Of a stretch of DNA of 46,436 nt, positions 18,197 through 26,103 are shown piece by piece. A program made the translations under genes and the position numbers. The notes beneath the pieces are model-generated. The model saw nothing but the letters and a program-made list of their open reading frames with translations. It was not told where the DNA came from and made no database searches. Origin of the DNA: Desulfobacula sp. (GTDB taxonomy: Bacteria; Desulfobacterota; Desulfobacteria; Desulfobacterales; Desulfobacteraceae); contig JANQML010000217.1 of NCBI GenBank assembly GCA_028280105.1, forward strand, positions 1-46,436, in the 5' to 3' direction. Position 1 is the stretch's first letter. Each line of letters starts with the position of its first letter.

Positions 18197-19831
18197 ATGA
18201 ATGAAGAGAACCTATTAAAACCGTTGGGAATCACATTGTCAGGAGGGGGATCAAGGGCTGCCGCCTTTCATCTCGGCGTCCTTTCCTACCTGGATCGCAC
18301 CGGGCTCATTTCACGATTGAAAATGCTTTCCACGGTTTCCGGCGGGTCCTTTACCGGGGCAAAGTATGCATTGTCACTGGCCGAAAAAAAAGATTTCCAA
18401 ACGTTTTTCCGCGAATATTATGAAGACCTTAAAACCATCGAACTGATTAAACTGGGGTTTGACTGCCTTGCAAAAGGGGAAATAACCCCGCCCTCGGGCC
18501 GGAAGGATCTGATCATTGCCTTTGCCCAGGTTTATGCTGACACATTTTTAAAAAACAAAGATGGGGATCCCGCGCTTTTTGAAACCATTTTAAACAGTGA
18601 GACCCAACTGGAGGAAATCATATTCAATACCACCGAATTTCGGAACGGCATCGATTTCCGTTTTCAGAAAAGCAAAAGTCCTGGGGCCCGTATCGGCAAC
18701 AATAAGATGTCCATCCCCCGAAAGGCTGCTGGAAGTATCCGCCTGGCGGATATCGTGGCGGCTTCCTCCTGTGTCACCGGCGGATTTGAGCCCATTGCCT
18801 TTCCGGATGATTTTATCTGGCCGGACGGAAAAATTCCGCCTCCCATCAGGGATAAATTTCTAAAAGATAACCAGCCCTGGCCGGTTGCTCTCATGGACGG
18901 CGGAATCTATGACAACCAGGGCGTTACCAGCCTGATGCTGGCAAATGAACGGAACGAGGACGAACTGGGTCTGGTGATTATTTCAGATGTATCCCAGATA
19001 TCTGATGACTATCTGCCGTTCCCCAATAAAAAAACAGAAGGATTATTAACCTTAAACAGCCTGAATATCTTTTCTTTTGTTCTGATGGCGGTCTGCGCAC
19101 TGACCGTACTATCTGCCGGATATAAGATGTGGGAAGAGATTGTGGCTGATAATTTTAAATTTTTCTGGGATTTTTTCATGTACCTGATCCCATTCCTGCT
19201 GGCCGGTCTGACTGCCGGGTCCATCTTTTCGATCAGACGATTTATCCGGAAAAATATTTTCTCCCATATTCCCCAGATCGGAAAAGTGGTGTGGCAGGAC
19301 CTGAAACACCTGAAGCTGAAACAGATCGTCGACATGATCGACATGCGTACAAAATCACTTTTCACCCTGACCAACTCCATTTTCATGGACCGGATCCGGT
19401 CACTGGTATACGATATGATATATAAAGACAAAACATACGTTGGAAAACGGATTTCAAATCTGATCTACAACCTGAAATCAAATGAACCCTTTTACAAAAA
19501 GCTGGCAAATATGCCCGGTATAAAAAAACCGAGCCCGGCCCTTTATCGGGTCACCGACATTGCCGCCGACATGCCGACAGAACTCTGGTTTGACTCTGAT
19601 TACAAGCAACCCTGCCTTGTGGCCTGCGGTCAGGCAACGCTTTGTTATAACCTGATGAAATATCTGGTCCGAACCTATGGAAAAGATCCTTCAGCATATT
19701 CGGCCCCTGTCCGGAACCTTTGGGATCAGACCACGGCAGATTGGAACAAAATGGTGGAGGATCCTTATGCATTGCTCCGGGAACGCCTTCCGGACGAGAC
19801 GTTTCCGCAGCCACCCAAAAGCGGAACCTGA
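18197..19831 (+). CDS. Patatin-like phospholipase with membrane segments
   Basis: A 544-residue patatin-family acyl hydrolase. The oxyanion hole GGGSR is at residues 16-20, the nucleophile Ser48 sits in TVSGGS (first Gly of GxSxG replaced by Thr), and the catalytic Asp is in MDGGIYDNQG near residue 235. Two hydrophobic stretches (about residues 290-315, FSFVLMAVCALTVLSAGY, and 325-345, MYLIPFLLAGLTAGSIF) lie inside the C-terminal half, so the protein is probably tethered to the inner membrane with the catalytic domain in the cytoplasm. AAAGGGG precedes the ATG. It forms a two-gene unit with the radical SAM gene and ends at a strong terminator. Patatins release fatty acids from phospholipids; the in vivo substrate is unknown. 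Confidence 0.85.
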   Translation: MNEENLLKPLGITLSGGGSRAAAFHLGVLSYLDRTGLISRLKMLSTVSGGSFTGAKYALSLAEKKDFQTFFREYYEDLKTIELIKLGFDCLAKGEITPPSGRKDLIIAFAQVYADTFLKNKDGDPALFETILNSETQLEEIIFNTTEFRNGIDFRFQKSKSPGARIGNNKMSIPRKAAGSIRLADIVAASSCVTGGFEPIAFPDDFIWPDGKIPPPIRDKFLKDNQPWPVALMDGGIYDNQGVTSLMLANERNEDELGLVIISDVSQISDDYLPFPNKKTEGLLTLNSLNIFSFVLMAVCALTVLSAGYKMWEEIVADNFKFFWDFFMYLIPFLLAGLTAGSIFSIRRFIRKNIFSHIPQIGKVVWQDLKHLKLKQIVDMIDMRTKSLFTLTNSIFMDRIRSLVYDMIYKDKTYVGKRISNLIYNLKSNEPFYKKLANMPGIKKPSPALYRVTDIAADMPTELWFDSDYKQPCLVACGQATLCYNLMKYLVRTYGKDPSAYSAPVRNLWDQTTADWNKMVEDPYALLRERLPDETFPQPPKSGT

Positions 19832-19861
19832 AAAAAGGGAAAATATGTCCGTATCAGACTG

Positions 19862-19891
19862 AAAAAGGGGGATCATTACTTCCCCCTTTTT
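19862..19891. terminator. Bidirectional rho-independent terminator
   Basis: Perfect 10-bp stem, AAAAAGGGGG (19862-19871) and CCCCCTTTTT (19882-19891), with a 10-nt loop. It sits between the patatin gene (plus) and the response regulator gene (minus), so the T tract serves both directions. Confidence 0.9.
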
Positions 19892-19964
19892 AATAAATTC
19901 TGCGGCTATATTTTATATTTGCGCTGTCAATGAAATATCATGAATCAACAGGCCGACAGTCGGT

Positions 19965-20582
19965 TCAGGTCTTTTTTTTCCTCTCTTTCATTTTTTTATA
20001 CCACTGCTCTTCGCCGTACAGGTTGTCGGAACAATCCGGGCACATCCCATGGCTGAACTTGGCCTCTGAATACTCTTCCAGATACATCTCAACCTGTTTC
20101 CAGTATCCCTTGTCATCCCGGATTTTTTTACAGCAGGAACAGATGGGTAAAAGACCGTTGAGCCTTTTGACCTCTTTCAAGGCACTTTCAAGCGCCTGCA
20201 GAGTCGAGCTTAATTTAATATGGGTGTTGATACGGGCTTTCACCGTAACCGGGTTAAATGGTTTGGTAACATAATCAACCGCTCCTATCTCAAAGGCTCT
20301 GGCCGCATCCATGGCCTCGGAGACAGCCGTGACAAAGACGATGGGGATATGTGCCGTGCTCCTGTCGGCTTTGATTTGCTCGCAAACTTCATACCCGTCC
20401 ATTTCAGGCATCAGGATATCCAGGAGGATCAAGTCGGGAGGAAGAGGGCCGGCCACAGCTTTCAGTGCCTTGCCACCGGATTCGGCAGTCATTATTTTGT
20501 AATCGTTATTCAAAATTTCCGTCAATACACTGATGTTGAACTGATCATCATCTACAATCAGTATCCGGTTTTTTTTATCCAT
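19965..20582 (-). CDS. Response regulator with Cys-rich C-terminal module
   Basis: A 205-residue protein. Residues 6-122 are a receiver (ILIVDDDQFNISVLTEIL, phosphoacceptor Asp in DLILLDILMPEMDGYE, YVTKPFN). After a short coiled-coil linker, residues about 148-190 hold a module with four Cys and one His: PICSCCKKIRDDKGYWKQ...FSHGMCPDC. The same module ends the GAF protein at 21780-22619 and occurs in other sensor proteins; it looks able to bind a metal, but its role is not known to me. AAGGTG lies 6 nt before the ATG. No DNA-binding domain is present, so it should act through protein contacts. Confidence 0.85.
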   Translation of the reverse strand: MDKKNRILIVDDDQFNISVLTEILNNDYKIMTAESGGKALKAVAGPLPPDLILLDILMPEMDGYEVCEQIKADRSTAHIPIVFVTAVSEAMDAARAFEIGAVDYVTKPFNPVTVKARINTHIKLSSTLQALESALKEVKRLNGLLPICSCCKKIRDDKGYWKQVEMYLEEYSEAKFSHGMCPDCSDNLYGEEQWYKKMKERKKKT

Positions 20583-20869
20583 TCATCACCTTTCCGTTTA
20601 TCCGGTTCCGATCACTTGACCGGTTCCTGTCTCCGGCCCTGGTTCGAAAATATAGAATATCTATATTATTAACAGATGGATCGGTCCCAGGTCAATCTAT
20701 TGTCCAAAGATTGCCGGTGCCAATCCGATGCCGGTTAGCCTCTGGTTTCCTATTTTTATTATTCCTGCTATATGTCCGTTATTTGATTTTCAAAAAAATT
20801 ATCAATTGGATAGAAAAGAGCCGATTCACCTGAACCGTGTCAAACACTATAAAAAGGAGACTGCAACCA

Positions 20870-21517
20870 TTGAGAAAACAGCGTCCCTCTTATTTCAACC
20901 GATACGTGAAACCCGTTGTCATCATAGGTTTGATCCTTGTCCTGAGCAGCTGCGCCACCATGAGAAAAGAAGAATGCCTTACAGCGGACTGGTACCAGGT
21001 CGGATATGAGGACGGATCAAAAGGTTTTCTCACATCCCGTATCGCAAAGCACCGGAAGGCTTGCTTAAAATACGACATCACACCGGATCTGGAGGCCTAT
21101 CTCAATGGCCGTGCCAGGGGATTGGAAGAGTATTGCACACCCTATAACGGTTATCAACTGGGCGTTTGGGGTCTTCCCTATATGAACCAGTGCCGGGGAG
21201 AGATGGAAGATCTTTTTTTAAACGCTTACAATAGAGGAAAAGATATCTACTATTTTAAACAGCAAATTTCCAAAGAAGAAAAAAGCCTGAAAAAGATGAA
21301 ACACAGGTTGTCAGAGCTGAATGAGGAGATAACCGGCAAAGAACAGGCATTGTCTCAAGAGTGTTCGGACCAAAACCGTTGTAAACAAATCCTGGACCAT
21401 ATCCGGGTGCTGGATGGTGAAAAGAACAGACTTGTGTATGACATCACCCGAACGGAAGAACAGATCAGCCATATGGAACAGACCCTGGCAGATATGCAGA
21501 ACCAAAACCGGTTTTAG
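20870..21517 (+). CDS. DUF2799-family lipoprotein
   Basis: A protein of about 215 residues with a basic N-terminus, a hydrophobic core (VVIIGLILVL) and a lipobox ending LSSC, so it is a lipoprotein exported by Sec and anchored through its N-terminal Cys. The mature part matches DUF2799: ADWYQVGYEDGSKG, ARGLEEYCTPYNGYQLG, AYNRGKDIYYF. The C-terminal 80 residues are coiled coil. The start is taken as TTG at 20870 because GGAG lies 10 nt upstream and the signal peptide is then of normal length; a GTG at 20837 in the same frame would overlap that ribosome site. Function of the family is unknown. Confidence 0.75.
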   Translation: MRKQRPSYFNRYVKPVVIIGLILVLSSCATMRKEECLTADWYQVGYEDGSKGFLTSRIAKHRKACLKYDITPDLEAYLNGRARGLEEYCTPYNGYQLGVWGLPYMNQCRGEMEDLFLNAYNRGKDIYYFKQQISKEEKSLKKMKHRLSELNEEITGKEQALSQECSDQNRCKQILDHIRVLDGEKNRLVYDITRTEEQISHMEQTLADMQNQNRF

Positions 21518-21779
21518 CAAGGGTCTACTCCGGCCGTGGTTTAAAGAACGCCATCTGCCGGTGGGCTGGCTGACACCAAAAAGGAGCATGCATCATCTGT
21601 TTTGAGGGGAGTTTTCATTGATCCTCCAACCGGGTGACCGGCATACAACCATAGCCTAACACGGATAATACTCCCGGTTTTCGGCTCATCACGATCTGTC
21701 TTCTTTATTAATTGGGTATGACAAATGGTCAGGTCTATTGATTCAGCTTTCAGGAACCGGCCTGATGATCCTGCCCGGT

Positions 21780-22619
21780 TCAGGTCAGAACATCCGTATC
21801 TATCTGCGGGTAAAGCTTTTTGGCACAATCCGCACAAATTCCATGGTTGAATTCAACATCGGAATGGGTTTTAAAATATGTCTCCATCTGGGTCCAGCTG
21901 CCTTCTTCATCGCGAATATCTTTACAGCTGCTGCATATCGGAATAATTCCTTTCAACACTTTTATCTCTTCAAGTGATTCTTTAAGCTTTGTATAGGTCC
22001 GGCTGTTTTGTACGGCCAGGCCGATTTGTCCGGCAATCATCTCCAAATATTCGATGAGATCTTCTGTAAATCTATTTTTTGAAAAATCATTTAACTGAAT
22101 CAAACCGATTCTTTTTTCTGCCACCTTAATGGGTATCAGTGCAACCGATTCATAACCGCAGGAGTTACAATAATTACGGGTACCGCTTTGCCGATCCTCT
22201 TCCGTGGTATCGCGCAGCAAAGCCGAGGTGTGATTGGCCCAGAAACTGCCGTTTTCCGTAAAAAAGGGCAACGATGCATCAAATCTGCCCTGGATAATAT
22301 TCCCGCACATGCAGTCCAGCAAGTATCCGTTTTCATCCGGCAAAGGAATTCGATTGCCGTCTTCATCCTTTGCACACAGGCTGTTTTCTTTTTCTATAAA
22401 CGACTCAGGAAATCCGTCATATACAAAATACGGATAATCGCCGTCTTCATGCAGCCGAATACTCACTGCCATACATCCGGTCAACTTTTTAACGTGATCC
22501 ATGACGGTCATGAGTACATCTTTTAAATTGACAAAATTATTCAGCTCTGCGCAGATAATTTTAGCGGTCTTTTCTTTTTCCAGCATTTGTTTAAGTATCT
22601 TCTCGGAATTGTCGACCAT
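21780..22619 (-). CDS. GAF-domain sensor with Cys-rich C-terminal module
   Basis: A 279-residue protein with a GAF domain at about residues 25-205 (VLMTVMDHVKKLTGCMAVSIRL near the start, ESVALIPIKVAEKRIGLIQLND near the end). A coiled-coil linker leads to a module with PICSSCKDIRDEEGSW...FNHGICADC, the same arrangement as in 19965-20582. The GAF domain contains several Cys (SLCAKDEDG, LDCMCGNI, YCNSCGYE) that could bind a cofactor or metal. There is no kinase or output enzyme, so it may pass the signal to a partner. GGAGGTG precedes the ATG. Sensor role is inferred from domains. Confidence 0.78.
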   Translation of the reverse strand: MVDNSEKILKQMLEKEKTAKIICAELNNFVNLKDVLMTVMDHVKKLTGCMAVSIRLHEDGDYPYFVYDGFPESFIEKENSLCAKDEDGNRIPLPDENGYLLDCMCGNIIQGRFDASLPFFTENGSFWANHTSALLRDTTEEDRQSGTRNYCNSCGYESVALIPIKVAEKRIGLIQLNDFSKNRFTEDLIEYLEMIAGQIGLAVQNSRTYTKLKESLEEIKVLKGIIPICSSCKDIRDEEGSWTQMETYFKTHSDVEFNHGICADCAKKLYPQIDTDVLT

Positions 22620-22663
22620 TTCACACCTCCAGTGATGTCTGGGTTCCTATGAGTGACTGATGA

Positions 22664-22705
22664 GCACCTCTTTTAAATTAAGATTTTTTTTTTAAAATGA
22701 GGTGC
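22664..22705 (-). terminator. Hairpin in the gap 22620-23022, probable end of the ECF operon
   Basis: Arms GCACCTCTTTTAAA (22664-22677) and TTTAAAATGAGGTGC (22691-22705) pair with one bulged base. It lies about 320 bp past the stop codon of the anti-sigma-like gene and just before the GAF gene promoter region. The remainder of 22620-23022 is AT-rich and shows no gene. Confidence 0.45.
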
Positions 22706-23022
22706 CTTGATTTATTGCTTTTTTTTAAAAGAAAGCCGTTTGAGAGAATAGGCCTTATCTTTTTCCGGTCATACCCTGTAAACAAAGGGACCGGGCCGGC
22801 TCTGACAAAGGATTTAAGTGCAATGTACTGATTTGTATGGGATTGAGAAAACAGTACGAATTAAATTATTGATCACTATTAATAATAAAACAATCATGTT
22901 TTTTAAAAAAATGCAAACAATTCCTGCTTTGTTATCCTCTCAGACATCCGTGTATTGTAAAACAAATGGATGCCGGCAGATTTTTTTATGTCCGTCTATT
23001 TCTGCGGATGGAATTTGCAGGG

Positions 23023-23655
23023 TCAATGATAATTTTTTGCCATTCCGAAAAAGAATCCAGCCTCCTGCCATTGCTGAACAACAACCCCGTTGACACGATA
23101 TTCTCTCTCCGGAAGCCGGCTGAGTTCATCGTTCAGTTCGGTCTGATAAAGGGTATAGTACTCACCATTTTCACCCAGCAGTTTATACTGGCAGGCAAGC
23201 TGGCCAAGGATGGAGCAATACCGGGCACCGACCAGCATGAGTCCGGCATCCTGAACACGCTTGGGCGGCAGCGGCTTGAAACCCAGGCGGTTCATTTGAG
23301 CGTATAGTTCGATATAATCCCGGGCCTTGAACTCCAGTGCCAGGCGCTTGTTGTGATTCAGGGCGATTTCCCTTGAGGCCAGTGCGGCCAGTTTGGAAGA
23401 GGATGTATACCTGGCTTCCCAAATATAGACACTCATGAAAACAACCACCAGGATAGATGCGGTCAGTGCCAGGCCCCGCCGCCGGAACCAATGGGGGCAG
23501 AATACGGATTTTAACCATTTAAAAATAATGTCACGTTTAAAAGGGCGCGGCTGGGAATTTTCGGCCAACTTCAATAAGGCCTCTAATTTACCCGGACGCA
23601 GTTGTTTCGTATGATAATAATCCTGAATCTGTTTATCAATTGATTGTTCTTTCAT
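23023..23655 (-). CDS. Single-span membrane protein, probable anti-sigma factor
   Basis: A 210-residue protein with an N-terminal cytoplasmic part (1-75), one membrane span near residues 80-100 (LALTASILVVVFMSVYIW) and a periplasmic C-terminal domain. Its start overlaps the end of the ECF sigma gene by 4 bp, the usual place for a cognate anti-sigma factor, and the topology fits. It lacks the HxxxCxxC zinc motif of the common ZAS family, so the assignment rests on context and topology. Two Cys in the periplasmic part (ARYCSILGQLACQ) might respond to redox. It would hold the sigma factor inactive at the membrane until a signal arrives. Confidence 0.6.
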   Translation of the reverse strand: MKEQSIDKQIQDYYHTKQLRPGKLEALLKLAENSQPRPFKRDIIFKWLKSVFCPHWFRRRGLALTASILVVVFMSVYIWEARYTSSSKLAALASREIALNHNKRLALEFKARDYIELYAQMNRLGFKPLPPKRVQDAGLMLVGARYCSILGQLACQYKLLGENGEYYTLYQTELNDELSRLPEREYRVNGVVVQQWQEAGFFFGMAKNYH

Positions 23656-24134
23656 GGCTTCACCTTCCGGACCTCGTATCCTAAAAAGCGACGAAGCTTT
23701 TGCTTTGACCGGTGAATCAAACTTAACACGCTGCCCCGGGACTGCTTCGTCCGTTTAGAGATTTCGCCTGCCGTATACCCTTCTACGACATACAGATACA
23801 AAGCTTCCCTCTCCACGGGTCGTAACTTAGCCAGTGCGTCTTCCAGATTCTCCTGATCAAAATGGGAACCGGCCGGGGAGAACGCCTGCCCCCCGGCCTC
23901 ATTCCTGAACTCATCAAGTGATACAAAAGAGACCAGGCGTTCTCTCCTGTTATGATTAAGAAACCGGGTCCGGATAGCGCTGAACAGATACCCTTTTTTG
24001 GGGGGACCGCCCGCCCGCAATACGGCAAGCCACGCTTCATGCAACAGATCTTCCGCCTGGGAAGGGTCATGTGTGAGCGATAAAGCATACCGATATCCGT
24101 GTTGTAGCAAATCGGCGAGCGGTTTAGATGACAT
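23652..24134 (-). CDS. ECF-type RNA polymerase sigma factor
   Basis: A 160-residue sigma-70-family factor of the ECF class. Region 2 is at about residues 8-70 (YRYALSLTHDPSQAEDLLHEAW, then FSAIRTRFLNHNRRE) and region 4 at about 98-150 (LRPVEREALYLYVVEGYTAGEISKRTKQSRGSVLSLIHRSKQKLRR). AAGGGA lies before the ATG, 23 bp after the stop of the rhodanese gene. Gene order permease, rhodanese, sigma, anti-sigma on one strand with overlaps or tiny gaps suggests a single operon that the sigma factor may control. The GCPPKKG-type linker is short. Target promoters were not identified. Confidence 0.88.
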   Translation of the reverse strand: MSSKPLADLLQHGYRYALSLTHDPSQAEDLLHEAWLAVLRAGGPPKKGYLFSAIRTRFLNHNRRERLVSFVSLDEFRNEAGGQAFSPAGSHFDQENLEDALAKLRPVEREALYLYVVEGYTAGEISKRTKQSRGSVLSLIHRSKQKLRRFLGYEVRKVKP

Positions 24135-24157
24135 CCGGTGTTCCCTTAAAAAGACGG

Positions 24158-24571
24158 TTACTTTTCTACTGTTGGAAATTTAGCCCGGGACCATTCCCGC
24201 CAACCGCCTAATAATGCATATACGTTTTTATACCCTTCTGATTTCAGTGTTCGTCCCAACCTGAGACTTGTGGCTTCATTCGGTCAGGCGCAATACAATA
24301 CCACCGTATTCTCTTTTGATGCGTAGATGGCATCGGCAGAAAATTTTTTCGGATCAATATACTTTGCGTTTTTAATTTTAAACTCTGAAGAACTCCAGTC
24401 CCTGCCCGAGCGAACATCAAGGATCGTGACCGTGTCCGTATCAATAATTTTTTTCAGGTCTTCCTTGCTCATGGTTTTGACTTCTGCAGCCATCAGGCTG
24501 GCGCCTGTCATGAATATGAATGAGATTATCATGATAATCCCAATCAATGATTTTGTTTTAAAACGTTTCAT
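24158..24571 (-). CDS. Periplasmic rhodanese-like protein, probable selenoprotein (UGA at codon 96)
   Basis: Read through the in-frame TGA at 24286-24284, the gene encodes 137 residues: a signal peptide (MKRFKTKSLIG, then IIMIISFIFM, cleavage near ASLMAA), then a single rhodanese domain with ILDVRSGRDWSSSEFKI and, after the active-site loop, YKNVYALLGGWREWSRAKFP. The loop reads VVLYCA-UGA-PNEATS. Homologues known to me, such as the rhodanese domain attached to DedA proteins, have C-x-C-P-N-E-A here, so the UGA stands at a Cys position. The frame beyond is intact for 41 codons and keeps family residues. A SECIS-like hairpin follows 21 nt later (24253-24267). The ATG overlaps the permease stop (ATGA). 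A nonsense mutation is the alternative. It would move sulfur or selenium, or act as a redox protein. Confidence 0.72.
24253..24267 (-). promoter_or_regulatory. SECIS-like hairpin in the rhodanese gene
   Basis: On the mRNA, GUCUC and GGGAC pair around the loop AGGUU, beginning 21 nt after the UGA. The loop resembles the AGGUCU loop of the E. coli fdhF SECIS and the loops of the two other UGA genes of this window. Confidence 0.6.
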
Positions 24572-25887
24572 AATTCTTCTTCCTTTAATTTGATGGTTTG
24601 TTGTTTCAATCTTATTGTCAACCACCCGATCAGGGTGATCCCAAATAAAATTGCTGAAAACGTTATCAATGCAATCGACTCATCGTTCGTAAGCACTAAC
24701 ATAATTATACCTGACAAAAATACCATGCCAGGAATAACATTTTTTATTATTTTTAAACTGTATTTCAAGCCATCATCAACAGACGCAGCTGTCACCCGCT
24801 TTAAATGAATCAAGGAGATCAGTGCGTAAAAGCTCAGCCAGAAAATCAATGCACCCCGGATAAGGATTTCAAGGACGGTATATCCGGCCAAACCGCCTGC
24901 CATTAAAACGGCAATACTGATTCCGATGACACCAATACCTGCAGTGGGGGCCACACGAGCCAAAGCGCTTGCTTCTCCTCCCGTTTCAATGATCCTTGCC
25001 AGTTGCATTTTAATACTTGTAAACAAGGCATGGACAGCCGCCAGCGTTCCGGCAATGACGATTACACCCATAATAATCCGCCCGGTATTTCCGAGAATTG
25101 ATCTTGAGACGATAATGTGAGAAATCGTTGTCTGTGACAACCGTTCCATGGGAACGAATTTCAATGCAACGATCCCCCAGGCGGCAATTAAAAGAAGAAC
25201 CAGCCCCACACTGACTGACAATTGAAGTTTGGTAGTCTCTTTTTTCCGGCCGAACACATTCATTCCCATGTCCAAACCGATGAATATCAATAGGGGAATA
25301 AATACCATACCGACCGGATTATTTGGGCTGAAAGCAATGCCGGAACCCGTCATCCGGGTTGCATCGGGCAGACTGAAAAATCCCGTGATGATAAGGATCA
25401 GCAACCCTGAAATAACGATGCCGACAAAAGATAACTGCAGGCGGATCATCGTATTTTGACTCAAAAACTGAAAGCCCGCCAGGATAAATAAAAGCAAAAA
25501 TGCAAAACCAAAATTGGGGAACCAATAGACAAAAACCTCGTTAAATATAAAACCCGAGGAGACCAGCATGCCGGTCGCCAGGAAAAGAACCGCGGCTATC
25601 TTTACAGTCAAAGAAAATATCATTAAAAAGGACTGCATGGATCTTTCCGGCTTACCGGTGCCCCGGCCTTGTTTTAAAACCGGGGAGAAGGTATCAACAT
25701 ACTGGGGCAGAAAGAGCAGATAGGCAAGCCCGGCAGCCGCCACCGCCAATATACCGATCATCCCGGTATTGCCGTAAAAACCGCCGGCCATCACCAGTGT
25801 ATCCGGAGACAGCATAATGCCTGCCCCGAACAGGAATGGGACAATGACCTGAATTTGGGAACGCGATGGGTTTGGTGAATTACTCAA
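24568..25887 (-). CDS. Polytopic membrane permease, APC-like
   Basis: A 439-residue, very hydrophobic protein with about 11-12 membrane spans. The first span with a glycine-rich break (VPFLFGAGIMLSPDTLVMAGG) is like TM1 of APC/LeuT-fold transporters, but the family was not pinned down. The start is TTG at 25887, preceded by AGGAGG. Its stop codon overlaps the start of the rhodanese gene, which ties transport to the rhodanese and then to the ECF sigma pair downstream. Import or export of a sulfur or selenium compound, or of an amino acid, would fit that context; nothing in the sequence decides it. Confidence 0.65.
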   Translation of the reverse strand: MSNSPNPSRSQIQVIVPFLFGAGIMLSPDTLVMAGGFYGNTGMIGILAVAAAGLAYLLFLPQYVDTFSPVLKQGRGTGKPERSMQSFLMIFSLTVKIAAVLFLATGMLVSSGFIFNEVFVYWFPNFGFAFLLLFILAGFQFLSQNTMIRLQLSFVGIVISGLLILIITGFFSLPDATRMTGSGIAFSPNNPVGMVFIPLLIFIGLDMGMNVFGRKKETTKLQLSVSVGLVLLLIAAWGIVALKFVPMERLSQTTISHIIVSRSILGNTGRIIMGVIVIAGTLAAVHALFTSIKMQLARIIETGGEASALARVAPTAGIGVIGISIAVLMAGGLAGYTVLEILIRGALIFWLSFYALISLIHLKRVTAASVDDGLKYSLKIIKNVIPGMVFLSGIIMLVLTNDESIALITFSAILFGITLIGWLTIRLKQQTIKLKEEEL

Positions 25888-25987
25888 AGGCCGCCTCCTG
25901 TTTTTTTAATCATTCTTCTTAAATATATAACAACTGAAACGGTGTTTTGATTGCGTGAAAATTATTTTTTAAAAAAATTGACACCTA

Positions 25988-26015
25988 TTGACATAAAAAA
26001 AACCGGAATTAATTT
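25988..26015 (+). promoter_or_regulatory. Stress promoter of the HtrA/DegP-type gene (shared block, copy 2)
   Basis: TTGACA (25988-25993), a 16-nt spacer and TAATTT (26010-26015). The block 25984-26043 repeats the one before small heat-shock pair 1 with only a few changes and one single-base gap, including CCGGAATTAATTTAGGC and CAGAGATGATTTT. Conservation runs past the -10 region into the start of the transcript. Confidence 0.7.
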
Positions 26016-26103
26016 AGGCAAAACAGAGATGATTTTATGGGAGAAACGGTCATAAAAGATAAAATAAACGGCAACTTAAATCTTACATAAAGAGGAAACA
26101 CCC

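Noticed and set aside
24284-24625. Rhodanese as a short 113-residue gene ending at the UGA, or as a pseudogene
   Set aside because: The frame continues with conserved rhodanese residues, the UGA is at a family Cys position and a SECIS-like hairpin follows. The start at 24625 also lies inside the permease gene, while the ATG at 24571 gives a proper signal peptide.
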